Shown: positions 34,291-47,841, numbered from the stretch's first letter. The stretch: 64,000 nucleotides of DNA from Trematomus loennbergii (GCA_012861695.1 JAAOOA010000334.1:444501-508500); one strand, 5' to 3'. Translations and numbers: made by a program. Notes: generated by a model not told the origin, from the sequence alone.

Positions 34291-34993
34291 GTGACAAACA
34301 ACTGACAGGAAGCCGTACAGGATTACTCAAGAAGCGACAAAATACACATTTTCTGGGTATTTAAACATGACTCATCCTCAAACAACGAATATTGTTAATA
34401 ATATTAATTGTTTTTTTACCCAGTTTAATATAATTTTCCTGCATTTAAATACATCTAGAAAATAAAGAAATGAAAATGAAATAAAATTGAACTCCTGGCT
34501 CTTTTGGGGTTTTAAAAAAGTGAATAAAAACACATTAAATCAACGATTTGATCGCAAACAAAATATAATTGTATTTTTAGCTTCTTTTATTTTGTCAGCA
34601 CAAAAAAAACAAGTGACATTTCTTCAATAATTGTTGGAGCAAAAGGTCATTATTTCAAATATAAAGTCACATTATTAAAACTCACTAATGGCTATTTAAA
34701 AAAATGTAAACTAAGAGAATTTCTACAAAAAATTTTGAGCGTAATACTTGAAGTATTTAGAGAACTATAGGTATATGTATGACTCACATTATACAGATGG
34801 GACTACAATGCATTATTGGATATTTCACTGTTTCTCAATAGAAAGTAAAGTTTGACGTTATACAAGTGTGACACCCAGTGGTGGAAATAAGTACTACCCC
34901 ATGATACAAGAAATAACAACTTTGTAAGTAAATGTTAATATAATCAGGAAAATGTACTTTAGTTGTAACATATTCAATACAAGATTATTATTA

Positions 34994-35383
34994 TTAAAGG
35001 TGGGGTAGGTAAGTTTGAGAAACCGGCTGGAGATACACTTTTTGTTATATTCCATGGAATGCTCTTAACATCCCGATAGCTATGAATATCTGAAGTGCTT
35101 TGACAAAAAATCCATACAAACATTTCATCTGTGGAAGCTGTAGTACTGTAAAAAGCACGACCAATCATCTGAGCCGGCCCGGCTAAAATAACTGGATGGC
35201 CTACCTGCCTGTCAGCCTTCCATCTGTGCACAAACTTATCTCGTGCCCTCATTGGTCATGTGCGCGTTCGTGTGTGTTGGAGGAGGGGCTCTGTAAGGAA
35301 GTGGCAGATTTCTTCCGGTTGTGTATTTTCAAATTCTAGCGCACTCGAGCCGGTTTCTCCAAAATGACCTACCCCACCTTTAA
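34994..35383. mobile_element. MITE family 1, copy 2
   Basis: TTAA-flanked, with the same ends (TTAAAGGTGGGGTAGGTAAG and CTACCCCACCTTTAA) and the same body as 1482-1853. Lies between the fga promoter and the zinc-finger gene 3' end. Confidence 0.8.
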
Positions 35384-35427
35384 GGCAATAACATTTAAAA
35401 TTATCTTTAATATTTGACTGGCTGTAA

Positions 35428-35433
35428 TTTATT
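35428..35433 (-). terminator. Possible polyadenylation signal of the zinc-finger gene
   Basis: A minus-strand AATAAA about 195 bases beyond the stop codon at 35629-35631. Confidence 0.35.
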
Positions 35434-35628
35434 GTATAAAAGTTGATTGTAATTCTTATACTCCGGTTTTTAAATATGTAAATGAATGTAGTGAAGTTAA
35501 TGTCCAGTTTTGCCTTCTGAACTGTAGTGGAGAAGAAGAATAAAGTAGTAAATGCACTTTCCACCACCGGTGACACTTAAAATCGTATCTTCTGAACAGA
35601 GATATTCCTGAAAAACTGCAAAAAGCGG

Positions 35629-38256
35629 TTATTGTTTAAGGTTTTTATCTGGAGTTTCTTTCTGGTGAGTCAGCTGGTGGCTTATTTGGTGCTGATGGAG
35701 CCTGAAACGTTTCTTACAGACGTCGCACTCGAAGGGTTTCTCTCCGGTGTGAATGCGTTTGTGTTTGGCGAGGTTGCTCTTGTCTGCAAATGTCTTCGCG
35801 CAGCAGTTACATCCGTAGGGTTTCAACCCGGCGTGAACGAACAGGTGATTCTTTAGGGCCGCCGTCTGGGAAAAGCACCTCCCGCACGTGGTGCAGCGGT
35901 GTGGTTTCTCCGACGTCTCGACGCACTTGTGAAGAAAATACAAAAAAGGATAAATATTTAAAAGAAAAACACTGCATAATTTCCACAGATTACATTTGTA
36001 AATTAAATTATTACAAATTGTTCTCATGGTGTCAGCTACAAAATAAGGCCTTTATTTAATTAATGAAGAAGTATTAAATAATTAAAATGAATTAACGCCT
36101 TTTAAGAGTTTTTAAAGGATCCCGTAATACAAAACAGATTATAAAATAAATCCAACTATTTCGTCAATAAAGTTCCCTAAACTTCCAGATAATTCAGATT
36201 TTAAGAGCCAAAGACAGCTTAATGTTACTTAATAATAATATAATAACAAAAAAAAAATTCTCACCAGAGATGAATCCACACATATTCGGGAGCAGCTTTT
36301 TTGTTTCTCTTCGTGAGCGATATGGTGTTTCTTCAACCCCGACGAATGACCGTAACTTTTCCCGCACTTGTCGCATTTGTACGGTTTCTCCCCCGTGTGG
36401 CTTCGCACGTGTGAAACAAGATGCTGAAGGTGTCGGCATCTTTTCCCGCAGTGAGAGCAGCAGAACGGTTTCTCCCCCGTGTGAATCCTGCTGTGCTTCT
36501 TCAGATTACTCCTCTCACTAAAGGCTTTGGAACAGACGATGCATTTGTAGGGTTTCTCTCCAGAATGAGTTAATTTATGCGCCGCCAACGACTCTTGGAT
36601 CCTGAACCGTTTCGGACAAAGCGAGCATCCGTACGGTTTCTCCCCCGTGTGAATGCGCTCGTGTTGCTTTAGTCTCGCCAGCTGCTTGAAGCTTTTCTCG
36701 CATTTGCTGCATCCGTACGGTCTCTCCTCCGAGTGACTCAGCATGTGTGATTTCAGATATCCTTTCCTGGAAAAGGATTTTTTGCATTGCTCGCATATAA
36801 ATGATTGCTCCTGTTCGGAAGTCACCTGGTTTGCGGATTCTCTTGTTTTGATACAGTTTTGTCGCCGGTGTCTCGTTAAGTTGCATTTCTGTACGAAGGA
36901 TTTCCCACAATCCTCACAGCGGTGACTTCGAGGCTCGGATGCAGCTTCTTGCTCGTCTTTATCTGCCATTTTTTCAGTTGTCAAGTCTAGAAAGAGAAGG
37001 GAAGAACTACAGTCAATATTCACAGTTTTTGGCTAGAAAAATAGTGGCAAAAAAGCAAATTTTTATCCAAAGCGACTTACAATAAGTGCATTCGACCAAG
37101 AAGATACAAACTTGAAAAACAGAATCAAATAAGTACATCAGAAGTTTCGGACAAAGCGAGCATCTGTACGGTTTCAGTAGCACTGAAAATTGAGTAGCAT
37201 TTTCAGTGCTACTCAACTAGCTTTAGATAAGCCAGTGTTTTTGCTGATGGGAACTTGGGTCCCCCTCGCAGCGCTGGTGCAGCGAGCCGTTTGGCTGATG
37301 CAGAGCGGAGTGCACGTGCTGGGGTGTACGGTTTAACCATGTCCTGGATGTAGGAAGGGCCAGATCCATTCGCAGCATGCTACGCAAGCACCAGTGTCTT
37401 GAAGTGGATTCTAGCAGTTACTGGAAGCCAGTGAAGGGAGCGGAGGAGCGGCGTGGTGTGAGAGAATTTAGGAAGGTTGAAGACCAGACGAGCCGCTGCA
37501 TTCTGGGTGAGCTGCAGAGGTCTGATGGCACATGCAGGTAGACCTGCCAGGAGGGAGTTGCAGTAGTCTAGGCGTGAGATGACGAGAGCCTGGACCAGAA
37601 GTTGTGTCGCTTTCTGGGTCAGGAGGGGACGTATCCTCCTGATGTTGTAAAGAGTGTATCTGCAGCAGCGGGTTGTAGCAGCAATGTTTGCAGTGAAGGA
37701 CAGGTTGTTATCTAGGGTCACACCCAGATTCCTTGCAGTCTGAGTCGGGGAAACAACAGAGGGGCCAAGGTTGATTGTTAGGTCAAGAGTGGGACAATCT
37801 TTTCCCGGAAGAAAAAGCAGTTCATATTATTATATTATATATATATATATATATAGGAATAGGAATAAGTGGAATAAGTGTGCAAAATATTTAAATTGTA
37901 CTTTCGGATTCTGAATGAGACCGCCGCCAGAGCGCCTCCCCGTTACCTGCAGAAGGAAGCCATGCACGCAGCGCAGCGCAGAGGAAACAACAAATACAAT
38001 AAATCGAGACCGCAAAAGAATTAAACAAGCGACTGCCTGTTTTTCCTGGCCAAGGACAGGTTCCTTGAACACAACACGAGCGTAACGTGTCATCACGTGG
38101 TGTAGTGCTGCCGGAGAGCACCGGAACGCCGCTCCAGCACCAAAAATGCAGTACGCATAAGGAGCCGTACACATGCCGCAGTTTGTGCGTGGCGGTGTCT
38201 TTAGTTCTAAGCCCAGTGGAGATCTGTTCATCTGATACTGATCAGTGTGTGTGGTA

Positions 38257-38293
<37 letters not shown>

Positions 38294-38315
38294 GTGTGTA
38301 TGTGTGTGTATGTGT

Positions 38316-38383
<68 letters not shown>

Positions 38384-39083
38384 CACGAGCGCATTGTGTG
38401 TGAGCGAGCGAGCGAGAGAGAGAGAGACAGCGGTACCGGGGATTATTAGCATCTGGTTAGCTAGCTATGCTAACGAATATAAGGAGCTGTTTCTAAAACC
38501 AGGTGGAAGAGAGCTCTCTCCTGACAGACTCAGATAACCAGGTAAAGACACACCTTTATATGATCATTATAGTTATAAATAAGAGAATAAAGTAAACTGG
38601 TATAAAATACTATATGACAGTAAAAAAAAGTTGTTATTAATAAACAAGAATACAGTTTGAAAGGGAGTGATTTGTAAAATATCCATTACACACATCTTGT
38701 GTCCATATCTTTCTGTTTGGGTGGTCATGCCACAACCGTGCACGTGCATGCGCGAGTCATAGTGATCTTAATGTGGATTTGGCACACTGATCACATTTTA
38801 AATGGCACTTCGTATCCAAAAGGTTGCCGACCCCTGCTTTAAGAGACATTTTACCTCCATATTCCACCTCAGGAGTTTCTAGTTCTTCATCTTCCCGTTG
38901 CTCCGGAGCGGAGACGATATCTGGAGCGATGCTTGGTTTTCCTGCTTCCTGTTTACTTTCCTCTGTTTCCTTCAGGGACTCCACGGATATTTCGTCGGCG
39001 TTCCCGTTTATTCCCGGAGTTTTTAGGCAGTCCACCAAACAGACCGACAGCCGTTTGAAGCCGAGCGGAGACATGATCTCCAT
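35629..39083 (-). CDS. C2H2 zinc-finger protein, ten fingers
   Basis: Three minus-strand coding exons: 39083-38855, 36986-36265 and 35925-35629, with matching phases 1 and 0; about 415 aa. Exon 1 opens MEIMSPLGFKRLSVCLVDCL and continues into a Glu-rich linker. It starts seven bases after an acceptor (tttcag|tgtgcag) at 39090. Exon 2 holds seven fingers (for example CSKCEKSFKQLARLKQHERIH); the first ends in Cys in place of the last His (HRRQNC). Exon 3 holds three more, starting CTTCGRCFSQTAALKNH. Linkers are mostly the canonical HTGEKPY/F type, so sequence-specific DNA binding in the nucleus is expected. No KRAB, BTB or SCAN domain is visible. The specific gene cannot be named. Unlike the fibrinogen genes, no frame error was seen. 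Confidence 0.88.
37144..37172 (-). pseudogene. Zinc-finger exon fragment within the LINE tail
   Basis: About 30 bases (gtttcggacaaagcgagcat and on) match 36608-36640 of the finger-coding exon with one difference. They encode PYRCSLCPK, part of finger 4. The copy lies about 500 bases above the exon, in L2-like 3' sequence. Confidence 0.7.
37176..37213. repeat. Hairpin-forming inverted repeat
   Basis: Perfect 15-base arms (AGTAGCACTGAAAAT and its complement) around an 8-base loop, directly next to the zinc-finger fragment. Confidence 0.85.
38249..38381. repeat. GT microsatellite with a TATG-rich left half
   Basis: (TATGTG)n passing into (GT)n, about 130 bp, in intron 1 of the zinc-finger gene. 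A short (GAGC)n/(GA)n tract follows at 38403-38428. Confidence 0.9.
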
Positions 39084-39109
39084 CTGCACACTGAAAGAAA
39101 CAAGATTCA

Positions 39110-40000
39110 AATGTAAAAGAAAACCAGGCCACATAATGCATCTTTAAAAATGGGCATTGATCCGGACCAGTGACCTTGTATAAAGTTCACAACTGGACCT
39201 TTAATAAAAAAGTTTGAGTACCCCTGACATAGATTATGATAGCCAAGGAATTGCTTTAATCAAAATCAATAAGTAGTGGCAATTATTAGCAAGTGAGTCA
39301 TTGCATTTGACTCACCGGGTTACAAAAAAACCAAGTAAATATCTAAATGTTGACTTTTAATATATTACATTTTAATTAAATAATCTAAACAGTGTTTTTG
39401 GCATTGTGGTAATGCAGATTGCATCATGAAATGTACTCAAATACCTGCTGTATACTATTTGATACATTTTCAACACGATTTTTCTATGAAATAAGCTACA
39501 AAATATTAACTGATTATAAGTTGCTTCAATACAGTAAATATTCATAGTGAAAGATCAGTAACAATACAAAAGTAATTATTACCGTAATGTATTCAATATT
39601 GGCAAAGATGTCACGTCTGAACTGTTACATGACGGTAGCCATTTTGGATTTGGTCATTAAAGCGCTCTACAGCCTGCAGTGCCCGGATGATCCACCAGAG
39701 GGCAGAAGACATGTATCACATTGCATACAACAGGTCTTTTAGGAACGTAACTTTTTTTCCGAAACGTTACTATCATAGTGCTTTATTTTATATTGCAAAT
39801 ATATTTCACAAATAAAATAAAGCAGTCAACATCTCCATCAGCCATCTGAAAGTAACAAGATTCTACCAGTACTAAGAAAACGACATGCAGTTAGCATCTG
39901 AACAGAAGCGCAAATCAAGCAATAATGCAGTTATTCATATTATAATATAAATATATATACATGTGACGGATAGACACTGAAGTATTAACACTATGAACGG
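39110..40000. other. Intron of the zinc-finger gene, nothing recognised
   Basis: AT-rich, with no exon or clear repeat end between the zinc-finger exon 1 acceptor and the hAT element. Confidence 0.4.
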
Positions 40001-40007
40001 TATAAGG

Positions 40008-41058
40008 CAGTGGTTCCCAAACTTTTTCAGTCGGGCCCCCCTTGGGTAATAGGAAATATTTTCGGGCCCCCCAACCCAGTTCCCATCTATATTGGTAGGA
40101 TTAATTGTATATTGTTGTAAAAATATTACATTTTCTCTGCTAATAATAAGAAGATCCAACTATAATTGTATATTTTATTATGGATTACACATGACAGAAG
40201 TGCTTGTAATAGATACTGTGAATTAATTTGGCCTAATTAAAACTAGTAGGCCTTCTTCCCCGAGTAGTAGATTTTTAAATTCGAATTTCTTTAAGGGAAA
40301 TATATTAAAGGTGGGGTATGTAATTTATTTCAGAAACACTTTTTGTTATATTCCATGGAATGCTCTTAACATCCCGATAGCAATGAATATATTAAATGCT
40401 TTGACAATAAATACATAAAAAATATCATCTGTGGAAGTCGTAATACTGTAAAAAGCACGACCAATCATCTGAGCCGGCCCGGCTAAAATAACTGGATGGC
40501 CTACCTGCCTGTCAGCCTTCCATCTGTGCACAAACTTATCTCGTGCCCTCATTGGTCATGTGCGCGTCCGTGTGTGTTGGAGGAGGGGCTCTGTAAGGAA
40601 GTGGCAGATTTCTTCCGGCTGTGTATTTTCAAATTCTAGCGCACTCGAGCTGGTTTCTCCAAAATTACCTACCCCACCTTTAATGAACACTTAACTACTA
40701 TTTCTACTGCAGGTTGCAAACGATCACATCACTATACCATTCCTATTCCACACATAGCCTCAATGACTTGTGTGTGCTTGCTTTCCCTTGCAGATCTTCT
40801 CAAACCAGGGCTGTTGTTTTGAGACTGCCACTCTCAGTTCATTCTCAATGTTCAGCTTTGATCTGTATTTCGTTTTGATGGCAGCAACAGCAGAAAAGCC
40901 TTTCTCACACAAGTAGGATGTTGCAAAAGGCAGCAGTATGCCCACAGCTCTCTGACCAATTAGATATTTTCGAGCAGTGTTTATTTACAATTTCTTCCCG
41001 CGCCCCCCATGCAGTACCTCTGAGAACCACCAGGGGTCGCGCCCACAGAAAACCACTG
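40008..41058 (-). mobile_element. hAT transposon remnant with perfect 8-bp target duplication
   Basis: Flanked on both sides by GTATAAGG (40000-40007 and 41059-41066). Ends read CAGTGGTTCCCAAAC and AAAACCACTG. The minus strand at 40760-40945 encodes the end of a hAT transposase dimerisation region (LCEKGFSAVAAIKTKYRS, then LRVAVSKQQPWFEKI). Most of the transposase is gone. A TTAA MITE (40305-40683) has inserted into it. Confidence 0.88.
40305..40683. mobile_element. MITE family 1, copy 3, nested in the hAT element
   Basis: TTAA-flanked, with the same ends and body as 1482-1853 and 34994-35383. It lies entirely within 40008-41058, so it is the younger insertion. Confidence 0.85.
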
Positions 41059-41419
41059 GTATAAGGCAATATAAACAGAATTATAGAAAAATAATACACT
41101 ATAGATCAGGTATAAATAAGACAGTATCATACAGACACAATACAGAATAAATATAAACATATTATAGACCGCTACAGACCTTTTTAAATAATATAAATAT
41201 ACCTGAGGAACATTATGCTGCATTTCCATTGTTACCATTTACTTCAGCTAACCTAGCATTACATTGGAGGCTCAAACCGATGCTAACGTTAGCTCTTTAC
41301 AGCTTCTGTCCACATGTAATCCACACATTACCTTCTGGTATGAGTTGTTAACTGTTTTTAGTGAACTTCAACTGTCTCTAAACATTATAAAACATGTTGA
41401 AAACACCGTAAAAACTTAC

Positions 41420-41800
41420 CAAATGGAGATAGAGTCCAGTGTTTTCGGCTGTTAAACACGGATATCCGATCGTAAATAATAGTAAACTGGTGTTGTTATG
41501 CTCTCTGTTTGTGTAACTGGTTTCCCGCCGTGTTCTTACGGATAAACCCCAGAAAACAGTATTCAAAACAGAATAAAACATCCGAACAAGAAGCCGTGGA
41601 GGAATCGTCAAACAAAAGCTGCTTGGCGTTTACTTCCGGGTTAAACGAGTTGGTCAACCAATGGGCTTCGAGAAACGTACAAAGGGGCGGGATCTTTAAT
41701 ACATTTAGGGCCAATCGCTGTCTCGCTTTTTTGCGGGGAGACGGGCACTCGCTTAGGACAAAAATAAGCCATAACGCTTTTTGACCTGAAATACTTTTTT
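41420..41800 (-). promoter_or_regulatory. Candidate promoter and non-coding exon 1 of the zinc-finger gene
   Basis: A strong minus-strand donor (CATTTG|GTAAGT) ends an exon at 41420. Above it lie a GC box (ggggcggg at about 41685) and CCAAT motifs at about 41658 and 41711 in a GC-richer segment. This fits a TATA-less promoter with a 5' UTR exon spliced to the acceptor at 39090. No transcript evidence. Confidence 0.4.
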
Positions 41801-42506
41801 TACTGATTGTCTTCAAATGACGCTCACAGAAAAATTAAAGGCAGGATATTTGATTAAAAAACCCATTATGTGTGGGTGTATAAGGAAGAAAAGTATATTA
41901 AAAAAACATGGAAAGTGGATTTTAACTTGAACTCCTCCGTGTGTCACTAGATGGAGCCACACTATCATTTACTGTGAGTTTGATTTAAATACATAGATTT
42001 AAATCACTTGAAAAATAAACTCTGGATTCACAAGACACAAGTTAAAAAGTTTAAAAAACAGAGTGAGGTTTTGAGAAATGTTTTCATTTGTAAATGTGCA
42101 ATAATTACATTTAAAGCCTTCACACACAACGTGTCTGTTCATGTTTAAATATTAACTATTTCACACTCAAGAGACATTTATTTTGTCATATTTGCATACT
42201 TAATGTTTGAATATTGTTATTTGGACTTGTTTCTAAGAATTTGACTTTTCCTAAGAATTTGAAATGTATTCCATAATTTTCCTAATTCGCACATTTCTTT
42301 GAATTAGATTTTTTTTCTATAATTTGTGGGGTTTTTTTACAGAATATGACTTTTTCTTAGAATTTAATTTGGACTTTTTCTCAGAATTTAATTCGTTTAT
42401 TTACTTTACATTACTGTCAGGATGTGCCATTTTTTTTATTAACAGTTATTAGTATTCGGTGTTTGTCCTCAGCTTATTCCCCACTGAGCATTTAGCTCTC
42501 TCTCTC

Positions 42507-42791
<285 letters not shown>

Positions 42792-42895
42792 AGAGTAAAC
42801 AGTAGAGATAGAAGGAGGAGGTAGGAAGGAGTGAACTAAGGAAGGAATGTAAGAGTAATTGTATAGGAATTAGTAAGGACACGGAGCAACAAAGA

Positions 42896-45598
42896 AGGAA
42901 AAGCCTTTTATTGTCATTGTACACAGAGTACAACGAGATTCAGAGTGCAACTCTGTCCCGGTGTGCAAAAAATACAAACACATAAAGAACACTAAAAAAC
43001 ACGGCCATAGGACAGACACCATAAACAATCATACGGGGGAATAAATAGTTAAAAATATTGATATAAAAATAGTATATAAAGTGCATTAAAGTGTGTGTAT
43101 GTGTGAGACTGGTTACGGTTATTGCATTATGTGTGGTGGTTAAGCAGCCTGACGGCCCAGGGGTAGAAACTGTTTTTGAGTCTGTTTGTCCGTGACTCGA
43201 AGCTCCTGTATCTTCTCCCAGAAGGCAGGAGAGAGAACAGTCTGTGACCTGGGTGAGAGCTGTCCTTTATTATTTTGTTAGCTCTGTTGCGGCAGCGGGA
43301 GGTGGAGATGTGTTCCAGAGAGGGCAGGGGGCAGCCGATGGTTTTCTCTGCCATCCTGATCACTCTCTGCAGGGCTTTCTTGTCCGCAGCTGAGCATCCT
43401 GCATACCACCCAGAGATGGAGTATGACAGCACGCTCTCGATGGTCGCCCGGTAGAAGGACACCAGCAGCTTCTTGTTCAGTCGGTTTCTCCGAAGCACCC
43501 TCAGGAAGTGTAGTCGCTGCTGGGCCTTCTTAACTGCTGCAGTGGTGTGTGCTGTCCAGCTGAGGCTCTCCGAAATGTGAACCCCCAGGAACTTAAAGGT
43601 GGAGACCCTCTCCACTCTCTCTCCGTTGAGGTGAAGGGGGGCGTGTTCTGGACGGTGCTTTCTGAAGTCTATGATGATTTCTTTTGTTTTGCTTGTGTTC
43701 AGATGTAGGTTGTTAGCTGAACACCACGCAGACAGCTTCAGGATCTCGTCTCTGTATGCCGACTCGTCTCCCTTATATTTGGCCGACCACCGTGGTGTCA
43801 TCTGCAAATTTATAATGGAGTTGGAGGGGTGGGTGGGAGAGCAGTCGTGTGTGTAGAGTGTGTAGAGTAGCGGGCTCAGCACGCAGCCCTGCGGGGAGCC
43901 AGTGCTGAGGGTGCGGGTGGAGGAGCAATAAGGGCCTATTTTCACTGTCTGAGGACGGTCTGTTAGGAAATTATTAATCCAGGCGCATAAGATGGAGGGG
44001 AAACCTAGGCTTGACAGTTTTTCCACTAGTATGTCAGGTATGATGGTGTTAAAAGCTGAGCTAAAATCGACAAACAGCATCCTTATATAGTTGCCTGGGC
44101 CTTCTAGGTGGCTCACAGCTGTGTGAAGGACCGTGGCGATGGCATCATCCGTGGATCTGTTGGCTCTATAGGCAAACTGATGAGGGTCGAGGGAGGGTGG
44201 GAGGCTGGCTTTGATGTAGTCGGCTATCAGTCTTTCGAAACATTTCATCACCGCCGATGTTAGGGCTATGGGCCTGTAGTCGTTGAGCTCTCTGACTGGT
44301 GTCTTTTTGGGGACAGGAATGATGGTAGCCGTTTTCAGACAGGATGGGATGCAAGCTTGTGACAGGGACAGGTTGAATATCCTCCTGGTCAGGACCCCTG
44401 AAGCTGGTCAGCACAAGCTTTGAGTACTTTGCCGAGTACTCCATCGGGTCCTGCGGCTTTTCCAGGATTCACAGACCTCAGCGTCTTCACCTGATGTTCT
44501 TTGAGAGTGGGAGGTGGTATGGAGCTGGTAGTTTGCAGGGACAGAGGCAGAGTAGAAAAGTGGGGGGGTCTGCTAGCCTCAAAGCGGGCAAAGAAGTGGT
44601 TTAGCTCCTCTGCGAGGTGGGCGTCAGCTCTAGTAGTGCCAGGTGTTTTGCCCTTATAGTTGGTTAGCTGTTGAAGGCCCTGCCAAACGCACCGCGCGTT
44701 GTTATGAGCGAAATTCTCCTCCACTTTTCCCTTGTAGTCCTCCTTCGCAGCCTTGATGCCTCTCCTCAGGTTCGCCCTTGCCATGCTGTACTGGGCTGCG
44801 TCCCCTGACCTGAAGGCTGTGTCACGGGAGCTCAGGAGAGACCGCACCGCTCTTGTCATCCATGGTTTTTGGTTTGGGTAGACCCGAATGCGTTTTTCCA
44901 CAGTTACAGTGTCTGTGCAGAACTTGATGTAGGATAAGACAGCCTCTGTGTGTTCCTCCAAGTCTGTCTGTTCAAATATGTCCCACGCTGTATGTTCAAA
45001 GCAGTCTTGCAGTTGTGAGAGTGCCCCCTCGGGCCAGGTTCTGATATATTTGACCACCGGCTTGGTGTTACTTCTGAGGGGGGTGTAAGCTGGGATGAGA
45101 AGCAGTGAGAGGTGGTCAGATAGACCTAAATGGGGGAGTGGTACCGCTCTGTAGGCATGCTTCAGGTTAGAATACACCCGGTCCAGTGTATTCTTTCCTC
45201 TGGTGGTACATCGTACATATTGTACAAATTTGGGAAGCACCTTTTTTAGACATGCATGATTGAAGTCTCCAGCTACAATATGAACTCCGTCGGGATGGGA
45301 CCTCTGTTGATTATTTATTAAGCTCTGGAGGTGGTGAAGTGCAATGCTGGCGTTAGCATCAGGTGGGATATAAACAGTGTTAATTATCACCCCTCAGCTC
45401 TCTGGGCAGGTAAAAGGGTCTGCACAGGATAGACATTACTTCCAGGTCAGGAGAGCAATGTGTATGTGTAACCCTGCTGTCCATGCACCAGTCGTTGTGA
45501 ATGTAAACACACAGACCACCCCTCGGCTCTTACCGGAAGCGCTGTTCCTGTCGAAGCGGTGGGTAGAGCGGCCTGGTAGCTGCACTGCTGCGTCCGGA
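42896..45598 (-). mobile_element. Degraded LINE (non-LTR retrotransposon), 5' truncated
   Basis: Minus strand. The upper part (45590-44390) carries the end of an AP-type endonuclease (HIVAGDFNHACLKK, LGLSDHLSLLL). The lower part (44390-43127) carries a reverse transcriptase (DYRPIALTS region, [25 protein letters not shown]) and ends [10 protein letters not shown]. The frame changes near 44395. The catalytic FADD (about 43796-43807) is out of frame with its surroundings, re-entering by 43780, so this copy is dead as read. The 3' UTR runs to about 42896. The style is that of the Rex1/L2/CR1 group. The 5' end stops at a GGAA-type microsatellite (45599-45641). Confidence 0.85.
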
Positions 45599-45641
45599 AG
45601 GAAGGAAAGGAAGGAAGGAAGGAAGGAAAGGAAGGAAAGTT
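45599..45641. repeat. GGAA microsatellite
   Basis: (GGAA)n with a few GGAAA units, directly at the truncated 5' end of the LINE. Confidence 0.85.
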
Positions 45642-45813
45642 ACGTACATTGGATTTGGTGACAATTGCTCCACTTTAGAATAAAGTAAATAAATATGTCC
45701 CTATTGCTACTTTTCCTTAGTCATCACTCCCTTCATATCTCTCACTTCCTCTCTCTGTGTCTCTCTCTCTCTGACACTAATTGGCTTCTGATGCATTTTT
45801 AATGTTCAGCCAC

Positions 45814-45983
<170 letters not shown>

Positions 45984-46774
45984 CCGTTTGAAGTAAATGT
46001 GGTGAGTGGATGTCTTTCTATTCTCATGATAGAATGATGAAGGAGCAAAGGGAAGATGAATAAAAGTCTGCAGTAAGTAGAGTTTCTGTAATAAATAGGG
46101 AACAGCAGAAGAAGAAGACAGGAAGTCAACACTAAAGGGAACAGCGTAGCATAGCATAAAGGCTTAAAACGGAATATGAATTCAAAGAATATGTTATATT
46201 TGGGCTCATTAATGAACCCTGGATGTGTGCATATTGAATAAAAACCTTCAAACAACACAGTAGCCTCTGTGTTAAAGGATAATTAATCAAGTGCTGTGCA
46301 ACTGTGTGAGTCAGAAGAAGATCAATGAGCCAAGCAGAACGTTTGCACACATTATTATTGAACATTCCTATGATAGGAAACAGAAGATTAATTACGGAAG
46401 ATGCTGTCAGAGTGGTTTTTCACACAGCAATGAAGTGTGTTTGCATAAAAACAGCGTATGGTTTGCATTCATTATTCTTGCACGTGTTACAGTTTGTGAA
46501 ACATTGCTTCTGTTTTATTATTCATGTTGGCTTGTGTCCTCATGTCCAGTCTTTATGCTAAGCTAAGCTAACTGGCTGTTCCTGTACTTCCATATTTTGA
46601 CAACTATCCGGTAGTCAACATTTCGGTTATGAATTAGTGACGAAAACAGATGAAATGTACGAGTTACCATTTGACAACATGTTTGAATTAAGAAAAACTA
46701 AAACATTTAACTGCACAAATTAATAAGTGTGAAAATGAAATAGGAAAAAATCGATAAATAATTAAAAAAATATC

Positions 46775-47265
46775 TTAAAGTGGACCTATCATGCTATATT
46801 TGAATAATATATGTAGGACCATACCTATATAAGGCATATTTATACTTTTTTTCTTCGAATACCAAACAGATCATGCATTTTAGCCATGCCTCATTTTGCT
46901 CAATTTGACGTTTTTTACCTGTTTTAGCAAGGGCAATTCAGTGAGAACAGCACCACCTACAGGCCTGGCATATGTACTACAGCGTCTCCAGCGCTTTCGA
47001 ACGGCAATGGCCGTGGCTGTCTCCTCCTGATTGGTGGACTTGGCCCAATAGCCGTAGCGCCACCGTCCTGACGTCAGGACAGTGTTCAAATCTGGATCAG
47101 TTTTTATCAGATCCGTTGCAGCCCCTTTTTTTAGAGATTTGGGTATGGAGGAAAATAGAGAGGGTTTGTTTTCTGACACTTGGTGAGTTCCCTGTAACAC
47201 CGGGGACACATATTCATGTAGAAAAGACGTACAAAAGTGCATTTTGCATGATAGGTCCCCTTTAA
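46775..47265. mobile_element. MITE family 2, copy 4 (short subtype)
   Basis: TTAAAGTGGACCTATCATGC at the left and GCATGATAGGTCCCCTTTAA at the right. The interior matches 56644-57139 directly and 12628-13124 in reverse. Confidence 0.85.
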
Positions 47266-47532
47266 TGATAAATGTAGAAAAAATAATAAAGAACAGAAGA
47301 AATATTCATTAAAAAAATGACAGAAATCCACCCAATGGAAAACGAGGAACCATTTAAAGAATAAATGTGTACAAAAAAACAAGAAAATAATAATCATAGA
47401 ACGGAATATATAATTTATTGGATAACGAGATTCCATTTCACAAAACAAAACAAATGAGACAGGTACCGAAGAAAACATCATTTACTTTGTTACAAATGAC
47501 ACTTGTGTTTGCTTCATTACACACGCTTTGTG

Positions 47533-47699
<167 letters not shown>

Positions 47700-47841
47700 A
47701 AACAGCTACATTCCACGGTTCATTTCAGTACGAATGGGAGCACAGTGTGTTTACAAATGCGCTACCTGGAGGCAATTCAGTAATAATTTTAATAACTATT
47801 TTCCCCCCCGTGCCTTTGCTTGAATGTGTTTTTAATTGTGT

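Larger units (their letters stand above)
37055..37830 (-). mobile_element. L2-type LINE 3' fragment inside a zinc-finger gene intron
   Basis: The minus strand at 37380-37721 encodes the C-terminal part of a reverse transcriptase-type polyprotein (SRLDYCNSLLAGLP, QNAAARLVFNLP, SLHWLPVTARI), typical of fish L2 elements. The non-coding 3' part runs down to ttatccaaagcgacttacaa at about 37055. It is 5' truncated and not functional. Confidence 0.7.

Noticed and set aside
45377..45661. Plus-strand 94-codon frame next to the LINE
   Set aside because: It is the antisense of the LINE endonuclease region and runs into the GGAA repeat.
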